64,000 nt of DNA, from contig CAJUMJ010000030.1 in assembly GCA_910587095.1 (NCBI GenBank), positions 44,455-108,454 on the forward strand, in the 5' to 3' direction. Source of the DNA: an uncultured Lachnospiraceae bacterium. GTDB taxonomy: Bacteria; Bacillota; Clostridia; Lachnospirales; Lachnospiraceae. The notes beneath the pieces were generated by a model. It saw only the letters and a list, made by a program, of their open reading frames with translations. It did no database searches and was not told the DNA's origin. Shown here one piece after another: positions 22,073 through 31,738 of the stretch. Positions within the stretch are counted from its first letter, which is position 1, and every line of letters starts with the position of its first letter. Made by a program: the position numbers and the translations under genes.

Positions 22073-22173
22073 TTTACTCTTCCCTCCTTCTTCGTTTCCA
22101 TATCACACCATATCACAGACTCCGCCAAAAACTGCAATCTGCACCGTTTTCCATGTGATCCGCGAATAAACAA

Positions 22174-22201
22174 TTGACTTCTCAATCAGAAGTTTTATAC
22201 T
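22174..22201 (+). promoter_or_regulatory. Promoter of the HD-GYP gene
   Basis: TTGACT (22174-22179), a 16-base spacer and TATACT (22196-22201), about 88 bases before the start codon. Confidence 0.65.
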
Positions 22202-22289
22202 ATATTTATATATTTTTTTACATAGAGTTTAACAAAACAGACAGGGAAGCGTGTCGCTTTTTGCACGATACCCGGAAACGGAGGTTTTC

Positions 22290-23351
22290 ATGAAGGATGT
22301 AGCCCGCATGACGCTGGAAAAAGGCATGATAATCGGCGAGGATGTCTATAATTATCGAAATGAACTGCTCTTCCCCAAGGACACGGTAATCGACGAGAAA
22401 GTACTCAAAAAGCTGGAACATCACTCTATTATCTGCGTCACCATCAAAGAGGATATCGATTTTGCAACCACGCATTTTGAAAAGGTACGACTGAGCAAAG
22501 AATTTCAGGCTTTCCAGCTCACCTACAACAACTGTATGCCGATCTACGCAAAACTCATGAACACCTTTGTCGAAACCGGCGTCTGGAAAGGTACCCGCCA
22601 GCTAATGGATATCCACTTGAAACTCACCGCCTGCGCCGGAAACGGTGAGGCGCTTCTTGACTTTTTGTATAATATGCTCCCGCGGGAGGACACCATGACG
22701 CACGCCCATTGTCTTAATTCCGCGCTTCTTGCCGGTGTGTTCGGCACATGGTGGAATCTCTCAAACGAGGATATCGTGCGGCTTATCCAGTGCGGCTTCT
22801 TTTATGACATCGGAAAGCTCCGGCTTCCCCAGGAACTCCTCTGGAAGTCCGAAAAGCTGACTGATCTGGAATATACAAGGCTAAAAACCCACACCATGCT
22901 TGGCTACGAGCTTTTGAAGGATCAGGAGCGAATAGAAGAATACGTCATAAAAGCAACCTTGCAGCACCATGAGCGGTGCGACGGTTCGGGATACCCTTCC
23001 AGGCTCCGCGGCGACAAAATAAACATTTTTGCCAAATATATCGCCGTCATAGACGCCTATGAAGCCATGACCTCAATCCGCACCTACAGACAAGCGCTCC
23101 ACCCTTTCCAAATCATCGAAAACTTCGAGAGGGAAGGATATGAAAAATACGAAAAAGACATATTGCAGCCGATCCTCTACCACATCGCCGCCACACAGCT
23201 TGGCTTTATGGTGCGGTTGAGCAATGACGAGAAAGCGACGGTTTTCACTATCAATAAAGACAATCTGTCAAGGCCCCTCCTAAAGCGTGAAGACGGAAGC
23301 TATCTCGACCTCTCTTCCAATCCCGATCTTACTATCGTATCCATTTTCTAG
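22290..23351 (+). CDS. HD-GYP domain protein, possibly with altered metal site
   Basis: A 353-residue protein. An N-terminal DUF3391-like part (KGMIIGEDVYNYRNELLFPK) precedes an HD-GYP phosphodiesterase domain. HAHCLNSALLAGVFG, IKATLQHHERCDGSGYP and AVIDAYEAMTSIRTYR are intact. At the HD dyad itself the sequence is FFYDIGKL, with Tyr where the family has His. HD-GYP enzymes hydrolyse c-di-GMP; loss of this metal ligand could reduce activity or turn the protein into a sensor. I chose the ATG at 22290 because ACGGAGGTTTTC precedes it. Confidence 0.88.
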   Translation: MKDVARMTLEKGMIIGEDVYNYRNELLFPKDTVIDEKVLKKLEHHSIICVTIKEDIDFATTHFEKVRLSKEFQAFQLTYNNCMPIYAKLMNTFVETGVWKGTRQLMDIHLKLTACAGNGEALLDFLYNMLPREDTMTHAHCLNSALLAGVFGTWWNLSNEDIVRLIQCGFFYDIGKLRLPQELLWKSEKLTDLEYTRLKTHTMLGYELLKDQERIEEYVIKATLQHHERCDGSGYPSRLRGDKINIFAKYIAVIDAYEAMTSIRTYRQALHPFQIIENFEREGYEKYEKDILQPILYHIAATQLGFMVRLSNDEKATVFTINKDNLSRPLLKREDGSYLDLSSNPDLTIVSIF

Positions 23352-23358
23352 AATCCGT

Positions 23359-23391
23359 GCGGAGAATGCCTCATTTCGGGCATTCTTCCGC
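23359..23391. terminator. Bidirectional terminator between convergent genes
   Basis: GCGGAGAATGCC (23359-23370) pairs with GGGCATTCTTCCGC (23378-23391) with one mismatch. It lies between the convergent HD-GYP and PBP genes; the T tract is poor. Confidence 0.6.
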
Positions 23392-23392
23392 G

Positions 23393-24877
23393 CTACTGTG
23401 AAAAACAGGCGTCCAGAATCCGCTTTGCGATTGGCACGGCGTAATCGCCGCCGCTGCCCGCCCCCTCGATGATGATCGTCACGCAGACCTGGGGATCCTC
23501 TGCCGGAGCAAATCCTGTAAACCAGGCATGGGAATCCGTCTTGACTTTATTGTACTCCGCGGAGCCGGTCTTTCCCGCCGCCGTGTAGGACGCCCCGGCA
23601 AGTTTTGTCCCCGTACCGCTCTTTATCACTTCCTCCATCAGCTCTGTCATAACCCGCGCTTCCTCCTCGCTCATCAGTCTCTTGTAGGAACCGGGAGAAA
23701 ATTGTTTCACAACAGTTCTGTCACTTGTCTCCACCTTCTCGATCAGATAAGGCTTCATCAGCACCCCGTCGTTTGCGATAGCGCTTGTTATCATATTTAA
23801 CTGCAAAGGCGTCATCTGAGTCGTTCCCTGCCCGATAGCCGCCTGCATCACATCCGCGTCCGTCGTCTCCTTGTCTATAACGAGTCTGCTTTGATTGTAA
23901 GCAAAATCCACCTTCAATTCCTGATTTAGCAAAAGATCGTTGAGCGTATTCCCGAATTTCGACTTGTCCAGCGAAAGGCCGATACTCGCGAAGGCGGAAT
24001 TGCACGATTTAGCAAAAGCTTTTTTGAAGTTCTCTCCCCCGTGCACCGTGCCGTGATAGCAGTTAATCCGTTCTTCACCGTGGCTGAATCCGCCGCTACA
24101 CTGGAACGAAAATTGACTGTACGAGTCAGGATTCTCTCTGACATATTCCAGGGCCGTCACAATTTTGAATGTGGAGCCTGGCGGATACAAGCCCTGGGTG
24201 ACCCGGTTTAGCAAGACGCCGCTCTCCGTATCCTTGATGAAATCATCCCACAGCGTCTCAATCTCGTTGGGATCAAAATCCGGTTTCGACACCATGGCCA
24301 GAATGCGGCCCGTCTCCGGCTCCGATACAATGACCGCCCCCTTGTACATCCCGAGAGAATCATAGGCGATCTTTTGCAAGTCCACATCCAGCGTCGTAAT
24401 CACACTGTCTCCCGGATACTTCTCGCCTGCCACATCGTTTGCAACCTTTTCGGAAAGCCTCGTGTTCGAATTGATCAGATAATAGTTTGCCTGCGCTTCG
24501 ATGCCGAACCGGCCGTGACTTGCATAGCCCACCGCATGGGAAAACATGTTGGCATAAGGATATACCCTTGTCTCCTCCCCCTCCTCGTCCGTCTCCGTCT
24601 CGGCAAGCACCTGCCCGCCTGCGGCATAGATGGTTCCCCGGCTGTTCCTGGCAACCAGTATCTCCTGCCTGCTGTTATAGCTGTTGTTCATGAGCGACTG
24701 TCTGTGTGTTACCGCATAGTGGCAGGTATAACCCATCATCGCGAAGAACAGCCCTACAAAGAACCAGGTCACCGTAAGAATTTGCCTGTTACGCTTCTTC
24801 CTCTTCCCCGCCTTGCGGCTCGGCTTCTTCTCTCCGCTCTCTCTTTTTTCTGCTTTTTTGCTTTTTATTTCTGGCAC
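23393..24877 (-). CDS. Penicillin-binding protein, transpeptidase (PbpA/FtsI type)
   Basis: A 494-residue class B PBP. A Lys/Arg-rich cytosolic tail and one membrane span (about 34-54) lead to a short dimerisation domain with GTIYAAGG. The transpeptidase domain follows: GSTFK (catalytic Ser), KSCNSAF (SxN) and GKTGSAEY (KTG). It cross-links peptidoglycan outside the membrane with a SEDS glycosyltransferase. That partner is the upstream gene, and the two overlap by 89 bases. The start is a GTG at 24877 with AAGGAGACAGAC before it. Confidence 0.93.
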   Translation of the reverse strand: MPEIKSKKAEKRESGEKKPSRKAGKRKKRNRQILTVTWFFVGLFFAMMGYTCHYAVTHRQSLMNNSYNSRQEILVARNSRGTIYAAGGQVLAETETDEEGEETRVYPYANMFSHAVGYASHGRFGIEAQANYYLINSNTRLSEKVANDVAGEKYPGDSVITTLDVDLQKIAYDSLGMYKGAVIVSEPETGRILAMVSKPDFDPNEIETLWDDFIKDTESGVLLNRVTQGLYPPGSTFKIVTALEYVRENPDSYSQFSFQCSGGFSHGEERINCYHGTVHGGENFKKAFAKSCNSAFASIGLSLDKSKFGNTLNDLLLNQELKVDFAYNQSRLVIDKETTDADVMQAAIGQGTTQMTPLQLNMITSAIANDGVLMKPYLIEKVETSDRTVVKQFSPGSYKRLMSEEEARVMTELMEEVIKSGTGTKLAGASYTAAGKTGSAEYNKVKTDSHAWFTGFAPAEDPQVCVTIIIEGAGSGGDYAVPIAKRILDACFSQ

Positions 24878-26186
24878 GTCTGTCTCCTTCGTCCCGTCTG
24901 ATAATGTACAACCCCTCTACGATAAAAAACATGACCAGCGTAGTCAATACCGAACTTCCGCCATAGCTGATAAAGGGAAGCGTTACACCTGTCATGGGAA
25001 TGAATTTGGTTCCACCGCCGATCGTCAAAAAAACCTGAAAGATGTATGTCACTCCAAGGCCGAAAGCGATCAGTCTGTAAAACCGGTCCTGAAGCTTTAG
25101 CGCAATGTTCATACACATGATAAAGCTGCTGATGCAGATCAGTATCATACACATGGAAAAGAGAATGCCTAACTCTTCCGCCACAGCCGAAAACACAAAG
25201 TCAGCCTCCACCAGAGGAATCGAGGTTGGATTTCCCCGAAAAAGGCCGAGCCCAAACCATCCCCCGCTGCTGATCCCGAAAAGGGACTGGGTAATCTGAA
25301 AGCCGGCGTCGTCGATACAACTGAACGGATCGCGCCATGCCTGCACACGCACCTGCACGTGAGCAAACATCCGGTATGCGAAAGCTGCGGCCGCCGCTCC
25401 GCCTGCAGCGCCAAGAAACAGGTAAATCCATCTGCCTGTCGCGATAAATACCATAAACACATAGACCACAAAAAAAATCAGCGCGCTGCCCAAATCCCTG
25501 GAAGCCACGAGAATAAGCACATGGGCGCCGGCCAGCACTGCCGTCACCGCCACCCGCAGAAAATCCCAGCATTCACTGAAGGCGCTGGCCACAAAAAATA
25601 CAAACAGGATTTTCACAAACTCCGACGGCTGGAAGGTTATACCCGCTACCGAGTAGGAAATTTTTGATCCGTAAGTGACGGAACCCAAAATCAACACAAC
25701 GCCCAGGGCTGCGATACCCACTCCCGCGTAAACCCAGGTCAGGCTCTTTAAAAATTTCAGATTGCGGATGAAAAAAGGGATCGCCATGCCGATTATGATC
25801 GACGCCGTCACAATGAAAAACTGCTTGAGCGCACGCTCGTAGGAAAGTCTTGTGAGTATCACGAATCCAATACTTAAGAGCATACACATATTGTTGATGA
25901 TCAGCAAATTCCCTTTCGGATAAATCATACGAAAAAGCATCGATGTCGAAAACAGGAGAATCTGCTGCAACACATAAAAAAGAAGATACTCAATCTTTCC
26001 CGTCTCAAAGCAGATGACGAGGAAACAGGAAAAATGCACAAGAAACATCCACACATTCTGGCGGATATAACCGGCCCTTCTCTGCTCCTCCTCCTGAAAC
26101 CGGAAAATCAGAAAACATTCCAGCGTATAACAGGCGATAAACAAGGTAATTAAATATTTAGAAAGCTCCGTGATATACAGCTCCAT
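24789..26186 (-). CDS. FtsW/RodA/SpoVE family SEDS glycosyltransferase
   Basis: A 465-residue polytopic protein, about ten spans. KISYSVAGITFQPSEFVKI contains the Gln-Pro-Ser-Glu motif, and DLGSALIFFVVYVFMVF, AVAEELGILFS and PFISYGGSS are SEDS signatures. SEDS proteins polymerise lipid II and work with a class B PBP, encoded next. The C-terminal 35 residues are a highly charged tail (RRARNKKQKSRKKRERREE) whose codons overlap the PBP start in another frame. AAGGATTATAGG precedes the ATG. Whether it serves elongation, division or sporulation cannot be read from sequence. Confidence 0.92.
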   Translation of the reverse strand: MELYITELSKYLITLFIACYTLECFLIFRFQEEEQRRAGYIRQNVWMFLVHFSCFLVICFETGKIEYLLFYVLQQILLFSTSMLFRMIYPKGNLLIINNMCMLLSIGFVILTRLSYERALKQFFIVTASIIIGMAIPFFIRNLKFLKSLTWVYAGVGIAALGVVLILGSVTYGSKISYSVAGITFQPSEFVKILFVFFVASAFSECWDFLRVAVTAVLAGAHVLILVASRDLGSALIFFVVYVFMVFIATGRWIYLFLGAAGGAAAAAFAYRMFAHVQVRVQAWRDPFSCIDDAGFQITQSLFGISSGGWFGLGLFRGNPTSIPLVEADFVFSAVAEELGILFSMCMILICISSFIMCMNIALKLQDRFYRLIAFGLGVTYIFQVFLTIGGGTKFIPMTGVTLPFISYGGSSVLTTLVMFFIVEGLYIIRRDEGDRRARNKKQKSRKKRERREEAEPQGGEEEEA

Positions 26187-26209
26187 ACAACCTATAATCC
26201 TTATTATTT

Positions 26210-28438
26210 TTATTGGACACCCCTTTTAGAGTGTCCGGCCGTGTACTGCGCAAAGGGGAAATTTCCTTCCAAAATCTGTCTGCACTGCGGCCCGCTCTCC
26301 GTCACAAAATCATAGCGCAGAGCGTCCGCATCAATCCGTTCCCTTTCCGTCCCGGCCCCGTGCAGAGAGTATGGCACGGAATTATATATGACATTATAGC
26401 AATGTTTACAGTTGACCGCCACTGGAAACGACGCGCCCGTGCGATCCTTTAAAAAAATCCGACGTCGCTCTCCCTCCCCGGCCTTGCACGAATCCGCCGT
26501 TTTTTGCAGGCAGTTTGCGGTTATCATCATGGGAATCCGGCCGTAGACAATGAGGTTTGTCCCCATGCCTTCTCCCCTTACCGCCCGGACGAGATTTGCC
26601 GCCTCCTTCGCGTTCAGCTCGAATGGCAGTGTAACCTCCTTCGCAAAAACCGCCAAAAAGCGGGCGGCTTCCCCATTAAAACAGTAAAGTCCCGCGTCCG
26701 GCACAAGACTGTATTTCAAAAACGCGGATCTTCGCTTTTGCTCTGCCAGGATGCCGTAAGCCGCTCCCTCCAGATTGCGCACGAGAAATCCCCCAAAAGG
26801 AATTTGCGTCTTTTCGAGGACACGCTCCAGCTCTCCCAGGTAGGCATCGTCCCTTGTCCGCAGAATGTAAGGCAGAGCCAGATAGTATTCCGGCCGATCA
26901 TCGGCAGCCGTCGTTTTTAAAACGCACAGCACTTTCTCATATTCTGTCAGGAAAAGATCGCTCTCTATATAGATGCGCCGGCAGCCGCCCCACCCGTATA
27001 CCGCCTGTAGTTGTTCCAAGGTCGTGACGAGACAGTCAATATTTGCAGACTGACTTAGTCGGTCGATTCTCTTTCTATTCTCAGAGGCTTTCTCAACCCC
27101 CTCTGCCGTCTTTTTCTTCCAAATTCTTGTCCCGCGGCTTTCGATCACAGCTTTCTCAAAAGCTTCCACCGCCTGCCGGCGAAGTTCGTTGAGCGCCCGT
27201 ACAGGGACAAATCCCTCTCCCTCCATGACCACCGTGCATTCTTCCACGCGCAAAAGACTGCCTCCGGTCTTACAGAGGCGTTTTCTGACGTCCTCCTCTG
27301 TAAGGGGCGCCTTTTGGGCTGTCTGCACTTCCGCCCCCTGCGTCTCTATGACGGGGTACGTCTCTTTTTCGCTTGCCGCCATAAGGCGCAGACGCAAAGG
27401 CTCTCCAGTCTTTACCCTGGCCTGCATCCGAACCGGCATCTGATCCGGCTCTCTGACATATCTCTCCCGTATCTGCGAGAGAATACTTTCGTCGCTGCCG
27501 CTGTAGCCGGGATTTTTAAGGCTTACCATCTCTTTTCCGTTGTGCCGCGTATAATAGCCTGTCTGGATTTCGCTGCGGATGTAGAGACTGCGCAGCTTTT
27601 CCATGTCGGCAACGTCAACACGAAATCCGGAAGCGCCCTCCTTGTAGTAGAGATCAATATATTTCCGATAAACGGCCGTGACGCCGGCCGCGTATTCCGG
27701 GCGTTTCATCCGTCCTTCGATCTTAAAGGAATCAATACCCGCCTCAAGCAGCGCCGGCAAATATTCCACCGTGCACATATCTTTCAGACTCAGGGGATAG
27801 GCATTCCCCAAAAGCTGTTTTTTACCGTCAAACACCTGATAGGGAAGCCGGCATGGCTGGGCGCAGCGCCCTCTGTTGCCGCTTCTGCCGCCCAGGATAC
27901 TGCTGAACAGGCATTGCCCCGAATAGCAGTAACACATGGCTCCATGGATGAAGCACTCCACATCCATCCCCGTGTCTTTGATCTCTTTCGTCTCCTCCAG
28001 AGAAAGCTCCCTGGCCGGGACAATACGGCTTATGCCGGCCTGCTTTAACAAAGCCGCTGCCCTCCTGCCCGTCACCGCCATCTGCGTGCTGGCGTGCAGG
28101 GGCAGCTCCGGAAACCGATCCCTTATGCGGGAAAGGACGCCGAAATCCTGCACAATCACCCCGTCCAGCCCGGCCTCGGCAAAGGGCGACAGATAGTCGC
28201 AAACCGTGTCAAGCTCCGGCTCCTTCAAAAGTGTATTCACTGTCAGATAAATCCTTTTTCCGTAAAAATGGGCGACATGAAGCGCACACAAAATCTGCTG
28301 TGTGTCAAAATTATCCGCATATGCCCGTGCTCCGAACCTGTCCCCTCCCAGATAGACGGCGTCCGCGCCGGCGTTAATGGCGCCAAGAAACGCCTCATAA
28401 TTGCCTGCCGGGGCGAGCAGTTCCACTTGTTTTCTCAT
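26210..28438 (-). CDS. U32 family peptidase (RlhA-like), with DUF3656
   Basis: A 742-residue protein. LLAPAGNYEAFLGAINAGAD opens the TIM-barrel-like U32 domain. The signature ECFIHGAMCYCYSGQCLFSS and the Cys cluster RGRCAQPCRLPY follow, then DMCTVEYLPALLEAGIDSFK and IEGRMKRPEY. A DUF3656 domain fills the C-terminus. U32 proteins with this layout act in RNA hydroxylation (E. coli RlhA at 23S C2501) rather than as proven proteases; I infer the same here. It follows zapA and precedes the SEDS gene by 23 bases. Confidence 0.9.
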   Translation of the reverse strand: MRKQVELLAPAGNYEAFLGAINAGADAVYLGGDRFGARAYADNFDTQQILCALHVAHFYGKRIYLTVNTLLKEPELDTVCDYLSPFAEAGLDGVIVQDFGVLSRIRDRFPELPLHASTQMAVTGRRAAALLKQAGISRIVPARELSLEETKEIKDTGMDVECFIHGAMCYCYSGQCLFSSILGGRSGNRGRCAQPCRLPYQVFDGKKQLLGNAYPLSLKDMCTVEYLPALLEAGIDSFKIEGRMKRPEYAAGVTAVYRKYIDLYYKEGASGFRVDVADMEKLRSLYIRSEIQTGYYTRHNGKEMVSLKNPGYSGSDESILSQIRERYVREPDQMPVRMQARVKTGEPLRLRLMAASEKETYPVIETQGAEVQTAQKAPLTEEDVRKRLCKTGGSLLRVEECTVVMEGEGFVPVRALNELRRQAVEAFEKAVIESRGTRIWKKKTAEGVEKASENRKRIDRLSQSANIDCLVTTLEQLQAVYGWGGCRRIYIESDLFLTEYEKVLCVLKTTAADDRPEYYLALPYILRTRDDAYLGELERVLEKTQIPFGGFLVRNLEGAAYGILAEQKRRSAFLKYSLVPDAGLYCFNGEAARFLAVFAKEVTLPFELNAKEAANLVRAVRGEGMGTNLIVYGRIPMMITANCLQKTADSCKAGEGERRRIFLKDRTGASFPVAVNCKHCYNVIYNSVPYSLHGAGTERERIDADALRYDFVTESGPQCRQILEGNFPFAQYTAGHSKRGVQ

Positions 28439-28518
28439 GCTTTATACTCCAAATAGCATTCTCCCGCAATTTCCTGTAAGGTAAAAAGGAGCAGACCCTT
28501 GAGCCTGCTCCCATCCTC

Positions 28519-28929
28519 TCACTTTTTACGTTCTTTCAGCTCCGTCTCCATACGGACGATCTGCTTTGCGTTCTCGGTTGCTTCCGCCTGGAGCCTTTTG
28601 ATATTCTTTTCCGTATTTTCCAACTTCATCTGTGCCGCTATCAAATCATGCTTTAACGCGTACACCTCATCATTTTTGTTTTTCAGATCTTCTTCGAGAA
28701 TGTTGATTTGCTTCTTTGCCTTAAAATAATCGTCCGCAATGTTCAACTGTAACAGAACGTTCTGTGTATCCATCGGCTGCCTTCTGAAACTGTCAATCTT
28801 GTTATATTCAGATATCTTATTGTTTATGTAGGAGGCCACCTTTTGCAAATATTCTTCACTCTCATAACCGCTAAGCGTGAATACCTTGCCTGCAATGATC
28901 ACTTCCGTATCTGTTTTTGTTGACGACAT
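28519..28929 (-). CDS. zapA: Cell division protein ZapA
   Basis: A 136-residue protein. The N-terminal ZapA domain includes EVIIAGKVFTLSGYESEEYL, then KVASYINNKISE and TQNVLLQLNIADDYF. A C-terminal coiled coil (about 70-136) is Glu/Lys-rich. ZapA cross-links FtsZ filaments at the Z ring. GAGGGGAGCTCC precedes the ATG at 28929. It sits between ruvB and the U32 gene, as in related genomes, and is probably co-transcribed. Confidence 0.9.
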   Translation of the reverse strand: MSSTKTDTEVIIAGKVFTLSGYESEEYLQKVASYINNKISEYNKIDSFRRQPMDTQNVLLQLNIADDYFKAKKQINILEEDLKNKNDEVYALKHDLIAAQMKLENTEKNIKRLQAEATENAKQIVRMETELKERKK

Positions 28930-28982
28930 AGGAGCTCCCCTCAATGACTGTACATCGCGATATCACATCCATTATATCCGTC

Positions 28983-29981
28983 TTAGGTAGGAATTTCAAG
29001 CCCAAAATGCCGATATGCCAGATCGGTGACCATCCTTCCCCTGGGCGTGCGGTTCAAAAACCCATTCTGTATCAGGTATGGTTCGTACACATCCTCTATG
29101 GTTCCGGCGTCCTCACCGATAGCGGCCGCCAGGGTATCAAGCCCCACAGGCCCTCCTTTAAACTTTCCGATCATCGTGGTGAGAATATTCCTGTCCACAT
29201 GATCTAAACCCATCCTGTCCACATCCATCAGATCGAGAGCCGTCTTTGCCACCGCCTCCGTGATTGCCCCGTCGTACTTAACTTGTGCGAAATCCCGCAC
29301 CCGCTTTAAAATGCGGTTGGCAAGTCTTGGAGTTCCCCGGCTTCTTCTGGCCAGTTCATCCGCCCCCTTCCCGTCGATTGTCACGCCAAGTTTCTTTGCC
29401 GACTGCGTAATGATAATCCGAAGCTCGTCCACCGTATAAAATTCCAGCCTGTGAAGCATACCGAAACGATCCCTGAGCGGCGCCGTCAAAAGCCCCGCCC
29501 TGGTCGTCGCCCCCACCAGCGTAAAATGTGGCAAATCCAGACGGATGGAGCGCGCCGTAGGCCCCTTGCCGATCATGATGTCAATGGCATAATCTTCCAT
29601 GGCGGGATACAGCACCTCCTCCACCTGGCGGTTCAATCTGTGAATCTCGTCCACAAAGAGTAAATCCCCCTCCTGGAGGTTATTCAAAATCGCCGCCATC
29701 TCGCCCGGTTTCTCTATGGCCGGGCCGCTGGTGACCTTCATGTGAACTCCCATCTCGTTGGCGATAATGCCGGCCAAAGTCGTCTTGCCAAGACCGGGAG
29801 GGCCGTAAAAAAGCACATGATCCAAAGCGTCTCCCCGCTGCTTTGCCGCCTCGATATAGACTTTGAGATTTTCCTTTATCTTCTCTTGACCAATATAGTC
29901 AGCAAGATTCTGCGGACGAAGGGACCCTTCTATCCTGATATCCTCCTCTATGAGGTTCGTTTCGATCATTCTGTTTGGCAT
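28983..29981 (-). CDS. ruvB: Holliday junction branch migration ATPase RuvB
   Basis: A 332-residue full-length RuvB. RIEGSLRPQNLADYIGQEKI, GPPGLGKTTLA (Walker A), LLFVDEIHRL (Walker B), VGATTRAG (sensor 1) and RSRGTPRLANR (sensor 2 Arg) are all present, with the winged-helix C-terminus ending GFLNRTPRGR. It forms hexamers that drive junctions bound by RuvA. CACGGAGGTAAC precedes the ATG at 29981. RuvA is encoded 6 kb away on the same strand rather than adjacent. Confidence 0.97.
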   Translation of the reverse strand: MPNRMIETNLIEEDIRIEGSLRPQNLADYIGQEKIKENLKVYIEAAKQRGDALDHVLFYGPPGLGKTTLAGIIANEMGVHMKVTSGPAIEKPGEMAAILNNLQEGDLLFVDEIHRLNRQVEEVLYPAMEDYAIDIMIGKGPTARSIRLDLPHFTLVGATTRAGLLTAPLRDRFGMLHRLEFYTVDELRIIITQSAKKLGVTIDGKGADELARRSRGTPRLANRILKRVRDFAQVKYDGAITEAVAKTALDLMDVDRMGLDHVDRNILTTMIGKFKGGPVGLDTLAAAIGEDAGTIEDVYEPYLIQNGFLNRTPRGRMVTDLAYRHFGLEIPT

Positions 29982-30161
29982 AGTTACCTCCGTGTCAAAG
30001 CGCCGGTTCGCGCCTGGGGTTCCGCCAACAATCATAGCATTTTCCCCGCAAATTCGCAAGACGGCGATAAATCCTCCTCTTTTTGCCCTTGCCAACCGGC
30101 GCGATTCATTATAATATTAAGAAACAGATATTTTAATAATTTCGGAAAAAGAGGTGTCGTT

Positions 30162-31721
30162 TTGCGTATTAGAACAATTTTTCTTGATAAGCTGAAGGAT
30201 AAACTGCATGAGGCATTGGTGGCGGTGCTGCCTATCCTCGCCATTGTGCTTCTTCTCTGTTTTTCCGTCGCGCCGGTTTCCCCGAGCATTCTCTTAAGCT
30301 TTCTGATCGGCGCGGTCCTGTTAGTGGTCGGCATGATGTTCTTCACGCTCGGCGCGGAACTGTCCATGACGCCGATGGGTGAAAAAGTGGGTACCTGTAT
30401 GACAAAGAGCAAAAAGCTCTCCGTCATCATCGGTCTGTCGTTCCTGCTTGGCTTTATCATTACCGTATCCGAGCCGGATCTGCAGGTGCTTGCGGGACAA
30501 GTACCTTCCATACCGAACGTTACCCTGATTGCTGCCGTGGCTTGCGGCGTCGCTCTGTTTCTCGTGATCGCCCTGCTGCGTATGCTTTTTCGCATTCCGC
30601 TGCCGCCTCTCTTGATTTTCTCTTACCTTGTTGTGTTTATTTTGACTCTTTTTGTGCCGGGCGATTTTCTGAGTGTCGCCTTCGATTCCGGCGGCGTGAC
30701 GACCGGTCCCATGACGGTTCCGTTTATCATGGCGCTCGGTGTAGGCGTTGCCGCCATCCGAAACGACCGCCACGCGACAAACGACAGTTTCGGCCTGGTA
30801 GCCCTGTGCTCGATCGGCCCCATCATCTCCGTGCTGATTCTCGGTATGATATATCATCCGACACAGAGCAGCTATACGTCGCCCGTCATTCCCTCTGTGG
30901 ATGATTCCGTGGCTCTGTGGGCGCTGTTCCAAAAAGGCTTTCCCACCTATATCGCCGAGATTGCCGTCTCGCTCTTACCGATTGTCCTGTTCTTCGGATT
31001 GTTTCAGGCTGTCGTGTTGCATTTGTCAAAACGAACGCTCTCCAAAATGATATCCGGCCTTGCCTATACATACATAGGGCTTGTCCTCTTTATGACGGGT
31101 GTAAACGTAGGATTCATGCCTGCCGGAAACTATCTTGGGCAGATGCTTGGCTCCTCCACCAATCCGTGGATTCTCATCCCCATCGCCATGGTCATGGGTT
31201 TCTTTATCGTAAAAGCCGAGCCGGCCGTCTATGTGCTGAACAAACAGGTAGAACAGATCACTGACGGCGCTATCACCGCAAGCGCCATGGGAACCTGCCT
31301 CTCCATCGGCGTTGCAGTCTCCCTCGGCATCAGTATGCTGCGCGTGCTCACCGGAATATCCGTCATGTGGTTTTTGATTCCCGGCTACGCCTTTGCACTC
31401 GGCATTTCCTTCTTTGTGCCGAAAATTTACACCGCCATCGCTTTCGACTCCGGCGGCGTGGCCTCCGGCCCCATGACGGCGGCATTTCTTCTCCCGCTTG
31501 CCCAGGGAGCCTGTGGCGCCGTCGGCGGCAACATCGTTATGGATGCTTTCGGCATTGTGGCCATGGTCGCAATGACGCCGCTTATCACCATTCAGCTTCT
31601 CGGTCTTCTCTCCCAGCGTCAAAGATCGGCTGGCGGAGAAAAGCGTCGTCTTCCGAAACAGGCTGCCGGACTTTCTGTCGCTGTCGCCTCTGATGCGGAG
31701 GATCTGATCATAGAACTCTAA
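30162..31721 (+). CDS. DUF1538 membrane protein (two repeats)
   Basis: A 519-residue polytopic protein made of two DUF1538 halves. Each half contains the re-entrant-like motif FDSGGV(T/A)(T/S)GPMT (about residues 170 and 430), plus paired NDSFGLVALCSIGP and MDAFGIVAMVAMTP. The inverted or tandem repeat plan suggests a transporter or channel; the substrate is unknown. The start is a TTG at 30162 with AAAGAGGTG 5 bases upstream. The next gene is a tandem P-II protein 17 bases away, so the channel is probably gated by nucleotide or metabolite state, by analogy with AmtB-GlnK. Confidence 0.88.
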   Translation: MRIRTIFLDKLKDKLHEALVAVLPILAIVLLLCFSVAPVSPSILLSFLIGAVLLVVGMMFFTLGAELSMTPMGEKVGTCMTKSKKLSVIIGLSFLLGFIITVSEPDLQVLAGQVPSIPNVTLIAAVACGVALFLVIALLRMLFRIPLPPLLIFSYLVVFILTLFVPGDFLSVAFDSGGVTTGPMTVPFIMALGVGVAAIRNDRHATNDSFGLVALCSIGPIISVLILGMIYHPTQSSYTSPVIPSVDDSVALWALFQKGFPTYIAEIAVSLLPIVLFFGLFQAVVLHLSKRTLSKMISGLAYTYIGLVLFMTGVNVGFMPAGNYLGQMLGSSTNPWILIPIAMVMGFFIVKAEPAVYVLNKQVEQITDGAITASAMGTCLSIGVAVSLGISMLRVLTGISVMWFLIPGYAFALGISFFVPKIYTAIAFDSGGVASGPMTAAFLLPLAQGACGAVGGNIVMDAFGIVAMVAMTPLITIQLLGLLSQRQRSAGGEKRRLPKQAAGLSVAVASDAEDLIIEL

Positions 31722-31738
31722 TGTAAAGGAGATACCCA

